The notes below the pieces were generated by a model, which did not search any database, had not been told where the DNA came from, and worked only from the letters and a program-made list of their open reading frames with translations. The translations under genes and the position numbers were made by a program. Positions 1-11,874 of a stretch of DNA of 64,000 nt are shown here, one piece after another (the stretch's first letter is position 1; each line of letters starts with the position of its first letter). Source of the stretch: Atherinomorus stipes (lineage: Eukaryota; Chordata; Actinopteri; Atheriniformes; Atherinidae); contig JALJCO010007112.1 in assembly GCA_023101725.1 (NCBI GenBank), forward strand, positions 160,196 to 224,195. The letters are read 5' to 3'.

Positions 1-370
1 ATATAAAAAAGCTCCAAAAGTCAGTTTTGCATGTTATACCCCTCCCCCCTCCTTTTAAAATCTACACAACAACGCCACTAAAGCATTTATACACGACAGA
101 GCGGTCGCACTTCTCTCCCAGTTCCCGTAGCTGCTGCGCCATTTTTCTTCTTCTGCAATCACAAAACACAGCCGCATTGCATTGTGGTAAACGGGAGTAA
201 AACGTAGGGTACATCGCTTGTACACTTACATTTGCAGTGCATTGTGGGTATTTTGTAGTGGACAATGTAGTGGATGAAAAGCAGTGAACAGAATGCGAAG
301 AACTCTCCAAAATGGCGTGCTTACCATATAGTGCACTACATCCGTGATAGGGAGCGGTTTCGAACACATT
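1..370. mobile_element. DNA-transposon end, fragment
   Basis: The stretch carries phrases typical of a teleost TIR element: 'cattgtgggta', 'tagtgcactaca' and a terminus near 354-368 reading 'cggtttcgaacac'. The same phrases occur in the TIR-bounded element at 58527-59800, for example 'gcattgtgg' and a 'gtgtccgaa' end. Only one terminus is visible here, so the copy is cut by the window start. The 111-codon open frame on the - strand shows no recognisable domain and is treated as a shadow. Confidence 0.45.
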
Positions 371-545
371 TACTAACTGTGTAAACATGTCGGCCATCTT
401 AGATTATAAGACTGCGTCTTTTTTCTGAGTAAAAACAGGGAAGAGCTGTTGGTGAATGACCCTCCAGGTATATGGTTACTCATACAGAGCCCACACTAAC
501 ACCCCAAACCGAGGCGGGGGGGCGCGTCCCCGCTGATGTACGCCG

Positions 546-1322
546 TAGGGCTGGGCGAGAATGGCCAAAAATCAATATCGCGATATATTGAGCAGTTCAC
601 CTCGGTAACGATAATGGACGATAAACCAGACAAAAACTACTTTTATTTTCATTTTATAAAACAGATATTCTGACTTAACTGGAACTTCATGTGACTTCTT
701 GTTTGGCAGATTATCGGGCTCCTCAATAAACACCCAGTAGATGTTTAGGACATATGAGAAGTACTGTGAAACTGAAATACAAATATACACATTAATGAAT
801 AAATTATTAATAATTAAATTGATTAAATCAAATGAGTTAGATTTTTATTTACATATGAGCAAAAATTACTTTGTGTCCATGAAAACCAGTGCTGAGTCTC
901 CCATTAAAAGCACACACGACTATCGATTAGCGTGAATGCTAACTTAACATTGAAAAACCCATAGACAGGCTAACGCAATTAGCATCACTACCGTTGTCAA
1001 AACGTTTAACACAAACAATGTTCCTTCAAACGTTTATCACTTTACACTGACATCAAATAAATGTCACTGATCATTTACAGACATATGTTGTACAGAAAAC
1101 ACGCAAAAGATGATGAAAAACACGAAACTCCAGTGCAGGAATGTCACGTTACAAGAAACTACGGCAAGTTGGAGAGAACAAAAATATCCCGTGCAGCAAT
1201 TCCACTGCTGGCTTTCTTAAAGGGGCCGCAGCACCGACGATACAGACATGGAAAAAAAAACTATGTCTGTTATCGCTGTAAATGTCGGTGTCTGTAAATT
1301 TTCGATTTATTGCCCAGTCCTA
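546..1322. mobile_element. Non-autonomous hAT element, 777 bp
   Basis: The left end 'tagggctgggcgagaat' and the right end '...attgcccagtccta' are inverted copies. The flanking octamers gtacgccg (538-545) and gttcgctg (1323-1330) agree at 6 of 8 positions, which fits an aged hAT target-site duplication. The subterminal sequence is rich in 'cgatat/ataa' motifs, as in other fish hAT MITEs. No transposase reading frame remains inside. Confidence 0.75.
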
Positions 1323-2800
1323 GTTCGCTGTACTTCATCTGATGCAGGCAGGCGCTGCAACAAGTCCTGCCTTCAAGCCCATTTAAAGTGATGTGATTGG
1401 CTCTGGGCTCGCCTGCCTCGCCATGATTGGCTGTCCTCGCTGTCTGGCTCTGTTGGAGGCGCCAGTGTTAGCTCGTCCCACAGAGTCTTTGGTCAGGTCA
1501 TGAGGAGTGGTTGAGTAAACATAAAGTTACAAAGACATTATTTACTCAGCTGCTGCTGAGTCATTAATGATGATGATGATGATGATGATGATGAGTGAGT
1601 AAGCAGAAAACTGCTTCCTCATCAGGATGTTGGTCCAGGCCGCTCAGACGGAGGAGACGCTGAGACAGGCGGACAGTCAGGCCAGCTTCATACTCACAGC
1701 TGGGCTCAAGTGTTTCCTGACCGTCACATGACCTCACAAGAGCAGACCCTGAAAAAACAGACCATAATAATTTCAACATGTTTTTTCCAATTTGAATGAA
1801 AGATGTTAAAAAACGGCCCAACCCCTGATAGCACACTCTGTTCAGCTGTAATGAGTCAGAATGATCACGAACATGTTTGTTAATGATTCCAGCTATGAGG
1901 AGGATGATGATGATGATGATGATGATGTGAAACAGCAGCATGTCACTGTGTTTATAATTAAAACCTTTCATGGTACATTCTCCTTCCAGGTTTCAAGCTG
2001 GTTAAATGAGTGAAATTCTTGTTGTGTGGGATTAAATATTGTTTCTGAGACGTTCAGGACAATACTGATGCTAAACAGAACTCATTTAAACCACAGAAAT
2101 CATGACGTAAATCAATTGTGTTTAGTTTAGAAACGATGAAACCCCAGAAAAAGTAGAAAATCTGGCCTGTTTGAAGTTTCCTATCTGCTGTGAATAACAG
2201 GATCTTTCCTCCACCTGCCGCCGTGGATGCTTCACATGGCCGTGTGTCCTGACGAGTCCTGGATGGCAGAGACCTTCCTACCGCTCAACCAGGACAAGAC
2301 TGAGCTTTACTTTCACATCGCTTTCTTGAGTCAGCCATAAGGCTTTGATGATGTCATAGACTTCATAAATGAAGAGGATAAAGCATTTTTAGTGGATTTG
2401 GTTCAGCATGAATCAAACCAGCTGTTTCCAGCTGACAGTGTGAGGAGAGGATCTTAGCAGCGTTTTCCACCAGGAGTTTTAACCACAAACAGAAACAGAA
2501 GAAGGGTTTTGTGATTTTTTTTATTTATTTATTTTTTCTTTGTGTGTGTTTTTGTGTTTTTAATTGTGCTTTGTCTTCCTGCCAGTGCTCAGTAGAGGCT
2601 TTTAGCCGAGTTTTTTCCAGACATGATTGTTTGCTACATGCTGCTGTCAGCGTGCACCTGGATGGTTAACGCTGCAGATGTAACCGCAGTGCGGCATCAG
2701 TGGGCGTTCAGCTCATCTGGAAGAACAGCAGGGGCGGAGCTACAGGGGTGGCTTGGTTGGCTGCGACCACCCCTGGCCAATCACTGGCCACCCTCACGCC
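1323..2800. other. Non-coding stretch with two small SSRs
   Basis: No gene is recognised. The stretch holds ATG/CAT trinucleotide repeats (1565-1595 and 1906-1926), which create false poly-His open frames on the - strand, and a short LINE-like relic (separate entry). It may be faap20 5' intron or upstream sequence, because the first faap20 exons were not found. Confidence 0.4.
2238..2338 (+). pseudogene. LINE reverse-transcriptase relic
   Basis: A short in-frame stretch reads ...SWMAETFLPLNQDKTEL..., which resembles the conserved 'WM..NFL.LN.DKTE' motif of L2/Rex1-type non-LTR reverse transcriptases. It is followed by a stop after about 15 more residues, and nothing else of the element is recognisable nearby. 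The call rests on this single motif. Confidence 0.35.
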
Positions 2801-2857
2801 TTAAAGGAATAGTTCACCCACAGAATGTAATGTATATGTAATATATATATGTATGTA

Positions 2858-2920
<63 letters not shown>
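2801..2920. repeat. TTAA-element end running into (TA)n
   Basis: TTAA at 2801-2804 is followed by 'aggaatagttcacccacag', the terminal sequence of the TTAA fold-back family seen complete at 35635-35710 and 55126-56013. About 30 bp in, it passes into an AT microsatellite (about 2838-2919) and no right end is visible. This copy is truncated. Confidence 0.6.
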
Positions 2921-2922
<2 letters not shown>

Positions 2923-3487
2923 CCGCAACTTAGCGTGTCAAACGATAAATATACTGGGGACCATTATATGGTACTACACATGCGCAACAGTGATTGACTG
3001 TCGTGATTACGTCATTTAGCGAGTTCTAGTGACTTTTGGGCTGCCAATAGTGACTTCTCTCCCTGAAGAGTTAGCAACAGTGCACCGATCGACTGAATAA
3101 AATGGACCAGCTTGTTATGGAGCTGTATGCGCTCGACCCAGAGTCTGATACGGAGTTTGAAGTACACGCAGTACCACAGAGACCCTGACAAGGAAGGGAA
3201 GTTAGCAAACAAATCATAGGCTAACAGCATTAAGCTGGAAGATGTTGTCTGTCTGTGAGGCGTTTTTATAGTGGGAACTGCGTCAGGATTCAGAAGTAAT
3301 CCCTGAGAAAAAACACTTTACTGCCTGAGATTCATGAAGTTGTCAGGAGTTAAGTTTGAAGTTCAGACACAAAGTTGAGGGTTTTTCTGCTCCCGAAGAT
3401 AAAATCTAACCACGCAAGTTGATTATGTAGTGGATTTCTAAACTTATGGACCAGATTTAAAAGAATCCAAATTGGAGTAAAATGTCT
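2921..3487. other. Unassigned repeat-like sequence
   Basis: Parts of 2925-3090 ('caacttagc', 'catgcgcaa', 'tttagcga', 'ttctctc.ctgaagagtt') recur in the same order at 27250-27560, so this is an interspersed repeat of unknown class. A 28-codon open frame starts at 3102 but matches nothing I recognise. Confidence 0.35.
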
Positions 3488-4440
3488 TTGCCTGAAAAAA
3501 AAAAGGGGGGGGGTAAATTTAAGGTTTGGGGGGGAAATAAAAAAAAAACAGGGAAAATAAAAAGGGAAAAAAAAGGAGGAAAAAAAGGGGGAGTGGGGGG
3601 GGGGCTCGCGCGCGGGGGAGGAGAGGAGAGGAGGGGGAAAAGAAAAAAAAAAATCATATGATAGAGAGAGGGAAAATAGAGAAAAAGAGGAAGAAAAAAA
3701 AAAAAAAAAAAGAAAAAAAAAAAGAAGTGAAAAGAAAAAATAGAAAAAAAAGAAAAGAAAAAAGGAGAAAACTGAAGTAAATAAAAATAAAAAAAAATTT
3801 TAAAAATAATAATCAATAAAACAAAAAAAAAAGAAGAAGGAGAGAAGGATAATGAAGAAAAAGGAGGAAAAGATGGGATAGAAAAAGAGAAAAAACAGAG
3901 TTTTCTCATTGAAAATTAAGTTTTTTTTTTAATGAAAAATAAAAATAAAAAAAAAAAAAAAAAAAAAAAAAAAGGGAGGGGTTAGGAGGGGAAGGAGGAG
4001 GAGAAAGAGGAAAGAGAAAAGGGAGAGGAGGAGGAAGAAGATGAAATAAAAAAGAGAAGGCGCGCGGACATGGGGACAGTGGGAGGAGGGGAATGAGTAA
4101 ACCCCCCCAACCAAAAAAAAAAAAAAAAAAAAATAAAAAAAAGGTATGGAGTGGTTAATTTTAATTAATTATTTTTGGGGGGGGGGGGGGGAAAAGGGGG
4201 AAGGAAAGCAAGAAAAGAACAGCAGGAGAAGGGGGGGGGGGAGGAGGAGGAGGAGATGAAAATAAAAAAATATAAATAAAAAAAAAAAAAAAGAAAAAAA
4301 AAAAAAAAAAAAAAGGTTTAAATAAAATACGTGAAGTAGCAGGAGGAGGGTTTGGGTAAAAAAAAAAAAATAAAAAAAAGGTAAATTGATATTAAATAAA
4401 TAAAAAAATAAAAAGGGACGGTTGACTGATGAAAAAAGAG
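3488..4440. repeat. Polypurine (A/G-only) low-complexity block
   Basis: Almost every base on the + strand is A or G, with runs of 8-20 A or G, for about 950 bp. The proline/phenylalanine-rich open frames on the - strand are by-products. It could be a real GA-rich tract resolved poorly by sequencing, or consensus noise. Similar blocks lie at 6418-6650 and 38960-39540. Confidence 0.8.
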
Positions 4441-4802
4441 AAAAGGATAAGGCTGGAGGCCGAAGTCTAGAAGGGGATCGGAGGAGAGGTGGGAGTCGAG
4501 GGCTGGGGAGTGCAGCCGGATGTGTGCAGACCTGAGCAGAGCAGTCATGAGTCAAGAATGAGTAAGTGAGAAAGTATAAATATTTCATATATAAGAGATG
4601 TTAAAAAATACATAATTTCCCATTCTCTTAAACCTGTGAAAAGATAAAAGTGGTAGAAGAGAGTTGGAGTTAGTTTTGCAATTCTTTATCCTTTTGGCAG
4701 AATGTAGTAGTGGAATGATCAGTAGTAATGGATCAGAAGCGGAAGGTGGAATAGTTGGCAATGCCATTTTTCCACTCCCAAACTCCAAACCCCTTTTGCC
4801 AG

Positions 4803-5270
4803 TTGTGGGGGGATAGGATGGGTGGGAAAGAGATGCGATACCATCGCAAAAACCTGCCCTAAAAGTCTACAATATAAGCTGTACAACTGTGGTTCACAAA
4901 GGGGTCATTGGAAGTAATGGACAGAGAGCAGGTGGTGTTTAGCTGAAGCACAGACTGCTTAAGATAATGTTATTATAGCCATGACATTTCACTTGATTCG
5001 GGCCATGATGTGTCTGTGCTTATCAAACACCATAGATCGTCTGATCTATATAAAAGCCTCTGCTAGGAGGGGCTACTGAAGGCTATAAAAGTTGTTGTCA
5101 GAGACAAAGGGGGGTCTTCGACCTCACCTAGGATGGATTCTGTTACTCTGTATTGTTAATAAACCGGAGGTGTTGCCCTTTACCACTAGACCCTTTCTGA
5201 GTAATTCTCGTTCTTCCTCTGTGGTCAATTTTATCCACAACAACTCGTCCAGTACAACAAATAAACTCCT
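4803..5270 (+). mobile_element. Possible solo LTR
   Basis: The stretch has the order expected of a retroelement LTR: a TATA-like box ('ctatataaaag', 5044-5055), about 100 bp downstream a polyadenylation-type 'aataaac' (about 5157), then a U5-like pyrimidine-rich tail. No primer-binding site, gag or pol sequence follows. Exact TG...CA ends and a target-site duplication could not be fixed, so this is a suggestion only. Confidence 0.3.
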
Positions 5271-5349
5271 ACGCCGAACACAGCCACATTTTTTTCCAAA
5301 TGGCCGTCCTCTAGAGCTTAAAATTTAGAAAATAAAGATTCTTCTGAAC

Positions 5350-5530
5350 TCTGGATAATAATAATGGATTAGATTTATATCGCACTTTTTTTCCCATCCA
5401 GGAACTCAAAGCTTACAGTAGATCCATTATTCATTCACTCCTCATTCATACTTGGTGATGGTAAGCTACGTATGTAGCCACAGCTGCCCTGGGTCAGACT
5501 GCGGATCAAACGTCTGTTAGCTGACGGCTG
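5350..5530 (+). repeat. Teleost interspersed repeat fragment
   Basis: Phrases such as 'ggattagatttatat', 'ccattattcattcactcc', 'ggtggtaagcta'-like and 'gtagccacagctgccctgg' are common in teleost genomes as part of a dispersed repeat. I recall the phrase family but cannot assign a class from sequence alone. About 650 bp of unassigned sequence follows (5530-6180). Confidence 0.4.
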
Positions 5531-6189
5531 TTTGTCTCTGAGGAAATCTTCCCGCAGGCTGTTTGTTTCTTCCTCAGAGAATGCGGATACATTTCTACAA
5601 TTCGTTGGGATGCTTCGGTTTCGTTAAACAAAATCTCAGAGTCAAACCAGCAGCTTATTTCCAACGAGCTAAGCTAAACTAGCCTATTAGCTTACCCACA
5701 ATCCTACAATGAAGTTAGATGTAGCTTTCTGACTATCGTAGTAAGGAGTGTCACATCATTTTGAACTCATCACCGTAAAACGTTAATTTAATTTTTAAAG
5801 ATGACAAACCACTTAGATGGTATTAAATAAACAGTTCATGTTGAACAGGCTACTCACTTTCCGATCGCCCTTCTTGTTGGTTTGTGAGGAAATAGACGGT
5901 GCTGTCGTGGAAAGAGAAGGGGTGTAGATCTGCGGGTCTGCAGCCACATGCTTCTCCTCCAAAGACCCACCCCCCATTCCCTCCGCCCCCCAATGCGGAA
6001 GCAAAGGTCTGACAGGCAGGTCCCTCGGCCAATCCTCAGTGTGCACCCCCCTGCAAGGATTGGTTGGAGTTTTCATTGAATATTTAGAGACTGGAATGAT
6101 ATTTTACTTTGATTAATGGTGGGTCTGTCTTGTAGTTCAGAGTTCCGTTACCTCATCCAGAATTTTACCCTGTTAAAAAAAATAGTGTA

Positions 6190-6825
6190 ACAATTTGTGC
6201 GATATATCGTCAAAGACATTCCTGACGGTAATAATTTGTCATCTCATGATAAAAACGATAAATTCAGTTTATCAGGTTGTATTTATGGGGTTATTTTTGC
6301 TGTTTGCATCATTTGAATAAATGTCAAATTTGTCCTCATATTTCAGACGTACAGTTTTGTAATGCAGGTGTTCTACTTGAACAAAGGTTGAATATGGAAT
6401 ATTTTTATAAAAGAAATAAAAAAAAAAAACGGGGGTGGGGGGGGGGAAGAAGAAAAAAAAAAAAAAAAAATATAAAAAAAAAAAAAAAAAATGGGGGAAT
6501 ATTAATAGGGGGGGGAATGGGGGAAAGGGGGGGGGGGGGGGGGGGGGAGGGGGGGGATTGGGGGGGGGGGGGGGGAAGGGAAGAAAAAAATGGGGGAGTG
6601 AGGAGGTGAGAATGTGGGGAGGGGGGGGGGGGGGGTTAAAAAGGGGGTTGTTTTTTCTCACTTAATTGATGTAGTTTCGTGGCTTCTCGTGTTATTTTAG
6701 GGTTCAAGACTTAGTGAAAGATTGATGAAACAAAAGATTAGACTGATATTTTTTATCGTCACTTGTTATTGTGATAAAAGTCTGAAACTATCATGATACA
6801 GAATTTAGTCCATATCGCCCATCCC
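6190..6825. mobile_element. hAT element, right end clear, centre corrupted
   Basis: The right end reads '...catatcgcccatcccta', a typical hAT TIR, and the interior has the usual 'cgataaa/tatcgt' motifs from about 6205. The centre (6418-6650) is replaced by an A/G-only block with long homopolymers, and no matching left TIR was found. Internal open frames are low-complexity artefacts. Confidence 0.5.
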
Positions 6826-6956
6826 TAGTAACAATGCAACATCGGTAAGGGTTGCTTTAACCGAGAGGTACCAACAGTTTTTTTCCTCGTCTGTACACAC
6901 ATACATTGTGTTTCTTGTTCCACAGACATTTGTGGCAGGTGGATGAGAGTAATGAA

Positions 6957-7001
6957 GATGGATGGATGGATGGATGGATGGATGGATGGATGGATGGATG
7001 G
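6957..7001 (+). repeat. (GGAT)n microsatellite
   Basis: About eleven copies of the tetranucleotide ggat/atgg in tandem. It explains the WMDG- and HPSI-repeat open frames on the two strands. Confidence 0.95.
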
Positions 7002-7295
7002 GGAAGGCTTGAAGGACATGATAAAATATTTGGGTCCAGATCATTTAGATCTGTTCATCTGGCAAGCTGTCTGGAATACTTTTAAGTGTAACAGCCAGCT
7101 GAGGAAGCAGGGCCACCAAAACTAGACTAGCACAGTCCAGTTTGAGGGGAATCCCTTCCTGCTGAGGCTGCAGGTCTGGTAACGTTTTCCTGGAGAATAA
7201 AAACCAGTCACCAGACCAGTTTAGCGTCTTCTAACGGCCGTTTACTGAGTAGTAAGTCTGCCTGGCATAAAGAGAAGGTGAGAATGGCTGTGAGC

Positions 7296-7830
7296 TAGGG
7301 ATGCACCGATTGTGAAAGTTGGGCCGATACCGATACCGATGTTTAACATAACAACTTGGCCGATTTTTTTATTTATTTTTTCCTTTGTGCCACAGAAATT
7401 TACATCTTTCAGCTCTTCATCAGTCTGTCCTTGAATGAGCACAAATTCAATCAGACCAATTTATGAAACAGAATCAACCTTTAATGTCACTTTGTGGTTG
7501 AAATTAGTTGTAACAAGCTCTTTTCTGAAAACTTTTCAAAAACCTGGGACTGATAATCACTAAAAACAATGCTTCAGTATATTGTCCAACAAAATTGAGT
7601 GGTTTTAGCCTTATAAACAAAAACATACTCAATGAGAAGATTATTTTCATGGCCAAATAAAAAATATTTGTGGAGCATGTACTGCAAACTGCGTAACGCT
7701 GATCTTTTCTGAAACGGTAAAATATTGGCACACGACCGCCGCCATCTTTGTTTTCTACTGAGGAAAGTGCCCAAAAAGAGAGGGAAAAAGGTTTTTCTTA
7801 AGCACAGCGTTGATGACACATGTAAATCAT

Positions 7831-7865
<35 letters not shown>

Positions 7866-7972
7866 TAATTGGCCACTGCCATCGGCAAATGTCATTTCTA
7901 TTGGCCGATGGCAGTTAACAAGGCAAACATCGGCCGATACCGATGTCCAGCCGATGCATCGGTGCATCCCTA
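7296..7972. mobile_element. hAT MITE with 8-bp duplication, 677 bp
   Basis: The ends 'tagggatgcaccgat' and 'atcggtgcatcccta' are perfect inverted repeats. The flanking octamers ctgtgagc (7288-7295) and ctgtgagt (7973-7980) match at 7 of 8 positions, the hAT signature. The interior is AT-rich with 'ccgataccgat' motifs and a TA microsatellite (about 7831-7860). It sits directly beside an older Tc1 transposase relic at 7981-8075. Confidence 0.85.
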
Positions 7973-7980
7973 CTGTGAGT

Positions 7981-8075
7981 GTCCCAATTTCCTCCACGGT
8001 CACCAGATCCGAGTCCAGCAGAGCACCGCTGGGATGTGCAGCATCTCCGAGGAGATCTCCAACATCTTGTTTTAG
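7981..8075 (+). pseudogene. Tc1-like transposase relic
   Basis: The + strand reads like the C-terminal part of a degraded teleost Tc1 transposase: the 'cctccacggtcaccagatc' phrase (WP-SPDL region), 'gagcaccgctgggatgtg' (EHLWDV region), then 'atctccgaggagatc...aacatcttgtt'. Several in-frame deletions separate these blocks, and a hAT MITE is inserted at its left edge. A related relic is at 24040-24370. The short exon-like open frame here is therefore not a host exon. Confidence 0.6.
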
Positions 8076-8503
8076 TTCGTGACAGCAGCACGCCAGTCGC
8101 TGACCCCGACGTTCCCTGGCTAATATCAGCGTGTGGATGATAAACGTGGAGTAATAACTGTACCAGCTGTGTGTGGAAGTGTGTGTGTGTGTGTTTGTAG
8201 AGTGTTGGGTTGATGAGTGCTTTTATTAACCCAGAACGTTTACCACCATTTAACTCACTGCAAAGTGTTTTGTTGCTGCCTGATTCCTCCTCCTTGTTTT
8301 GTTCCAGCATTTCGGTGTTCATGTTCATGTTTCATGTTCTTATTCTTCTCTTTGATTTGATCATTCGCATCAAATTTAGTGTTTTAGCTGTTTTATGTTG
8401 GTGTTCAGCACTTTGTTTCACCTCTGTTCTGTATTAAGATGCTCTACAAATGATGACATAATAAAAGCTCCTTTAGCTTGTGTTTGTTTTTCCCTCATTT
8501 TAG

Positions 8504-8994
8504 AAACCGGCATCTTTAGAGTTGGAGGATCATCGATGGTGTGACCCCTGCAGTGATGTTGAGCCATTTCCAGACACGTCTCCACCGTCTCCGAGGACTC
8601 CAGGTCCTCCAGGTCCTCCCAGCCTCAGCTCATCCCAGCAGGACCTTCCAGGACAAACCAAACCTGCTCCAAAAGCACCGGACAGACGTCTGTCTGCCCA
8701 CAGCAGGCCGAGTCCTGATCAGCAGACTGCAGCTCCCCAACATGTTCATAGCAACACACAACAGAGGGAGGAGGAGGAGGAGGAGGAGGCAGCAGCATCA
8801 TCAGCAGGACAAACTTGTGTCAAAGGAAAACAAACGGAGGAAACAGCATCAGGGAGTGGGATGATCCTCACTCAGAGGATGAAGATGTCCACCAGCTCCG
8901 GTCCTCCTGCAGTAAAGGTGGCGAGGACAGACGGAGGAGGAGGAGGAGGAGGGCTGCAGAAATGTCCCATGTGTCTACAGGTGTTCCCTGCTGG
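8504..8994 (+). CDS. faap20: FAAP20, penultimate coding exon
   Basis: This exon encodes the central and C-terminal part of Fanconi anemia core-complex-associated protein 20, which in vertebrates binds FANCA and ubiquitin during interstrand crosslink repair. The frame is open from the acceptor (tttccctcattttag|AAA, phase 0) for 163 codons and ends in phase 2 at GCTGG|gtaaga. It is rich in Pro, Ser, Gln and a Glu run (8768-8790), as expected for the disordered linker, and finishes with CPMCLQVFPAG, the first two zinc ligands of the UBZ finger. The finger is completed by the exon at 12181. An in-frame stop lies just before 8504 and the first in-frame ATG comes late, so upstream exon(s) with the FANCA-binding N-terminus must exist. 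I could not find them in the window. The finger identifies the gene; the linker alone would not. Confidence 0.85.
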
Positions 8995-9389
8995 GTAAGA
9001 GCTGCTCATCACTGTTGAATTCACCTTAATTTAATCGATTTGATCTTATTTTAAACGAGCATCAAGCAGAAAGTCGTCACTTCTCGATGGAGAGGATGAA
9101 GAAATCTCCACGGAGAGGCGGATGTGTGATTTCATCATGATCCCGTCTCTGCTGATCTCCAGCATTGTGTTTATACGTAAGCCGCTGGTGAACCACTATG
9201 GGCCCCCGAGGAAGGTCCTCAACCCCCACCAACCGCTCCCCGGGCGCTGTGATTGGCTGCCCACTGCTCTCAGGTCAACTAGAGACGGGTTGAATGCAGA
9301 GCCGAATTTCCCGATCAGGGTTAATGGAGTAAAAGAAAAGAAAGAAGCGCTCATCTGCAGACGACAGGGTCGGTGTTCTGCGTTCACAC

Positions 9390-9659
9390 TAGGGCTGGGA
9401 AAAATATCAATACACTGAAATATCGCAATATTTTCACATGCTGATATATCGATACTTTAAAATGTGGTATCAATCTATTTTACTAATGAAATCTTGAGAG
9501 ATTTTGTCGGTCAGTAACGAAATCTCGTGGGTTTCGTGAAATCTCGGGTTGGATTTAGTTGGTAAAATAGATCAATATTGCATTTTTAAATATCTACATG
9601 AAATATGCAAATGAAAATATCACGATATTTCAGTGTACTGATATATTTTCCCTGCTCTA
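9390..9659. mobile_element. Palindromic hAT MITE, 270 bp, perfect 8-bp TSD
   Basis: The element begins 'tagggctgggaaaaatatc' and ends in the inverted form '...atattttccctgctcta'. It is flanked on both sides by gttcacac (9382-9389 and 9660-9667), an exact 8-bp duplication. The two halves are long imperfect inverted repeats (cactgaaatatc.../...gatatttcagtg). It interrupts another repeat whose phrase 'gcgttcacac|cagacgcgaat' is restored when the element is removed. Relatives are at about 18750-18990, 33054-33311 and 53433-53862. Confidence 0.9.
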
Positions 9660-11569
9660 GTTCACACCAGACGCGAATAAAATTAGCCGCGCAAATGAAT
9701 TACACATAAAGTCAATGTACAGACGCGAATAGACGCGCGTCTGCTTGGGGCGGCGCGAATTTGCGGCGCAGCAAGCCTCAAACGTGCGTCTTATACGTGC
9801 AAATGTAGCGGCAGAGTGCATTTCGCCTGTTCACTTGAGTTGAAAAAATTTAACTTGAGCATTTTATATGTGTGAACAAAACGAGCCCCGTTATTAAAAA
9901 TGAACGAGATGTGATGTGAACGGTCTGGCGCTCTGCAGCTCGCTGCTCTTTTCTAGAGTAAGAAGAGAAAAGCATTATTCACAGATAAAATCACAAAGTT
10001 CTGCACACAAAAGCAGTGTAATAATACCATAAATTTAGGACTGAAAACCCGGTCAGACAAAACCTCATTAGCCTGCAGCTGCAGATCTCTGCAGCCGGTG
10101 TTTGACGGGATAAAATGTCCCAATGCCGACACACTGCAGCGGGAACAGAGAACCTGCGGTTCCCGGAGGAAGATGCAGCTCTTTCCTCACTACAGAAATA
10201 AATTTGCAGAAAAAGACATATCGTAAAGTCCCGCCTCCCGCGCTGGGATTTGTCTGGTCAGTTTTTTACCGGAGGAAACCCAGACTGACTTTCTATATCT
10301 CATACATGGCGTTGGTCAGGCAGGCTGGTGTACCAATGCTAGCATCGACCCATCTCTGTTTATCACCTCTCATTGGATACTTCCGCATTATCTGATCCAG
10401 AACGTCCGAAAACTAAAAATGGAACAGCCCAGAATCTTCTGGATTCGTGGACTGGGTTTTTCCTTTTAAGCTGCAATAGCCATTTTATTTGACATTGGCA
10501 GAAAAGCTACACACCAGCTTAAAGTGCTGTAGAGTTCCAACTCCTGAGGAGGTTTGAAGCGTATTGACTCTGCCATCATTTGTAAAGTAAAATCAGAAAG
10601 CAAGCAGATGAAATCTGCCTCACGTCTGCAGCTGCTGGCTCTTCATAGCTCGGTTGTCTCGGCTCGTTCAATGAAGAAATAAAGCTCGGTGGATAACAGT
10701 TTGCACCGTTTCAGGTTTCTGGGCTGCACATGGAGGGGCCCCTGGACCCTTCAGTGTGACTCAGATGATGAAGCTTCCATCTGTTGTCATGACACATTTA
10801 TACCTCCCCCAGGCATAAAAACTTCTCTGATATTTGGGCTTTTTCTCCTAAATTTTCAGTTTTCATGCAGCTGTTTCTGTGGAACAAATGGAGTCTTCAG
10901 TGGTCCAAAGTTTTCATCGTCGTCCTCTCTGCAGTCGATCAAGTTAATAATTAAAGCCTATTAGGCAGAACTTCAATATGCAGATTAAGCGAAGAATCTC
11001 AGATGCAGATTTGATGTTAAATTATGTAAGTCTGGGATTCCACTCGTAACTGGAGAAATAGAAAAAGACTGAATAACGACGTCCCGAGCGGCAGCAGCCG
11101 TCTCTGTCCGACGGTTCTGGATGGAGTTGGTGTCTCGTGAGGACGGACGGTGCACGTGATGGGACTGCAGAGGAGTCTGCCCCCGTCACGATGGAGCAAA
11201 CCTGCCGCAAAAACACAAGCTGCAACTCGCGTCATCGTTCAGCTCGGATTAAAACGGATGGAAGAGCTCCGGGTCAGTCAAAGGGAGGAGGAGATCTGGG
11301 GGGGGTGGGTTATCCCAGGCAATTTGTTGTGTCATTCACAAAAATGTTAGATTTGGAATGTTCAAGCATTGCACTAAAGCTCAACAAAGTTTATTTTGGG
11401 ATATTTTTTCTTCCATAACACCTGAGATACGCCACAAACTGGTAGCATCCGGGATAAGGCAGTCATTAAAGGGGCCCCCACCAGGTACTAAGTACAAATG
11501 CAAGATTTTACTTTAGGAGGAAAGACTTTTTTGCTTTTAAAATATAATTTTTTGGGTAGTACCTGTATA

Positions 11570-11571
11570 TT

Positions 11572-11631
<60 letters not shown>

Positions 11632-11874
11632 GGTTCTTTTCAAAACGAGTTAACCACCATTTAGAAAAAACAGATTTACTGCTTCTGCATAGAAACGCTT
11701 CATTTATTTTTGAATATTTTCACCAAATCACACTTACATGATGTAGAGGGTTTTAATTATGTCAAATGGAGATAGGAGGTTTGTACCCGACAGCGCCGAA
11801 AAGCAGTTAACTGTTTTTTTTAAATGGTGGTTAACTCGTTTTGGAAAAGAACTCTTCATATATATATATATATA

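Noticed and set aside
1564..1971. 135-codon frame ending in poly-His
   Set aside because: It spans two ATG/CAT microsatellites and unrelated sequence; no homologue recognised.
3457..4588. Long Phe/Pro/Leu-rich open frames on the - strand
   Set aside because: They are read from purine-only low-complexity sequence and show no domain; they are composition effects.
6272..6665. Gly/Lys-rich and Pro-rich frames
   Set aside because: Caused by A and G homopolymers in a corrupted repeat centre.
7981..8075. Possible last exon ending CSISEEISNILF
   Set aside because: The nucleotide phrases match a degraded Tc1-like transposase, not a host exon.
7915..8328. 137-codon - strand frame near faap20
   Set aside because: It runs through a hAT end and a Tc1 relic read in the wrong direction.
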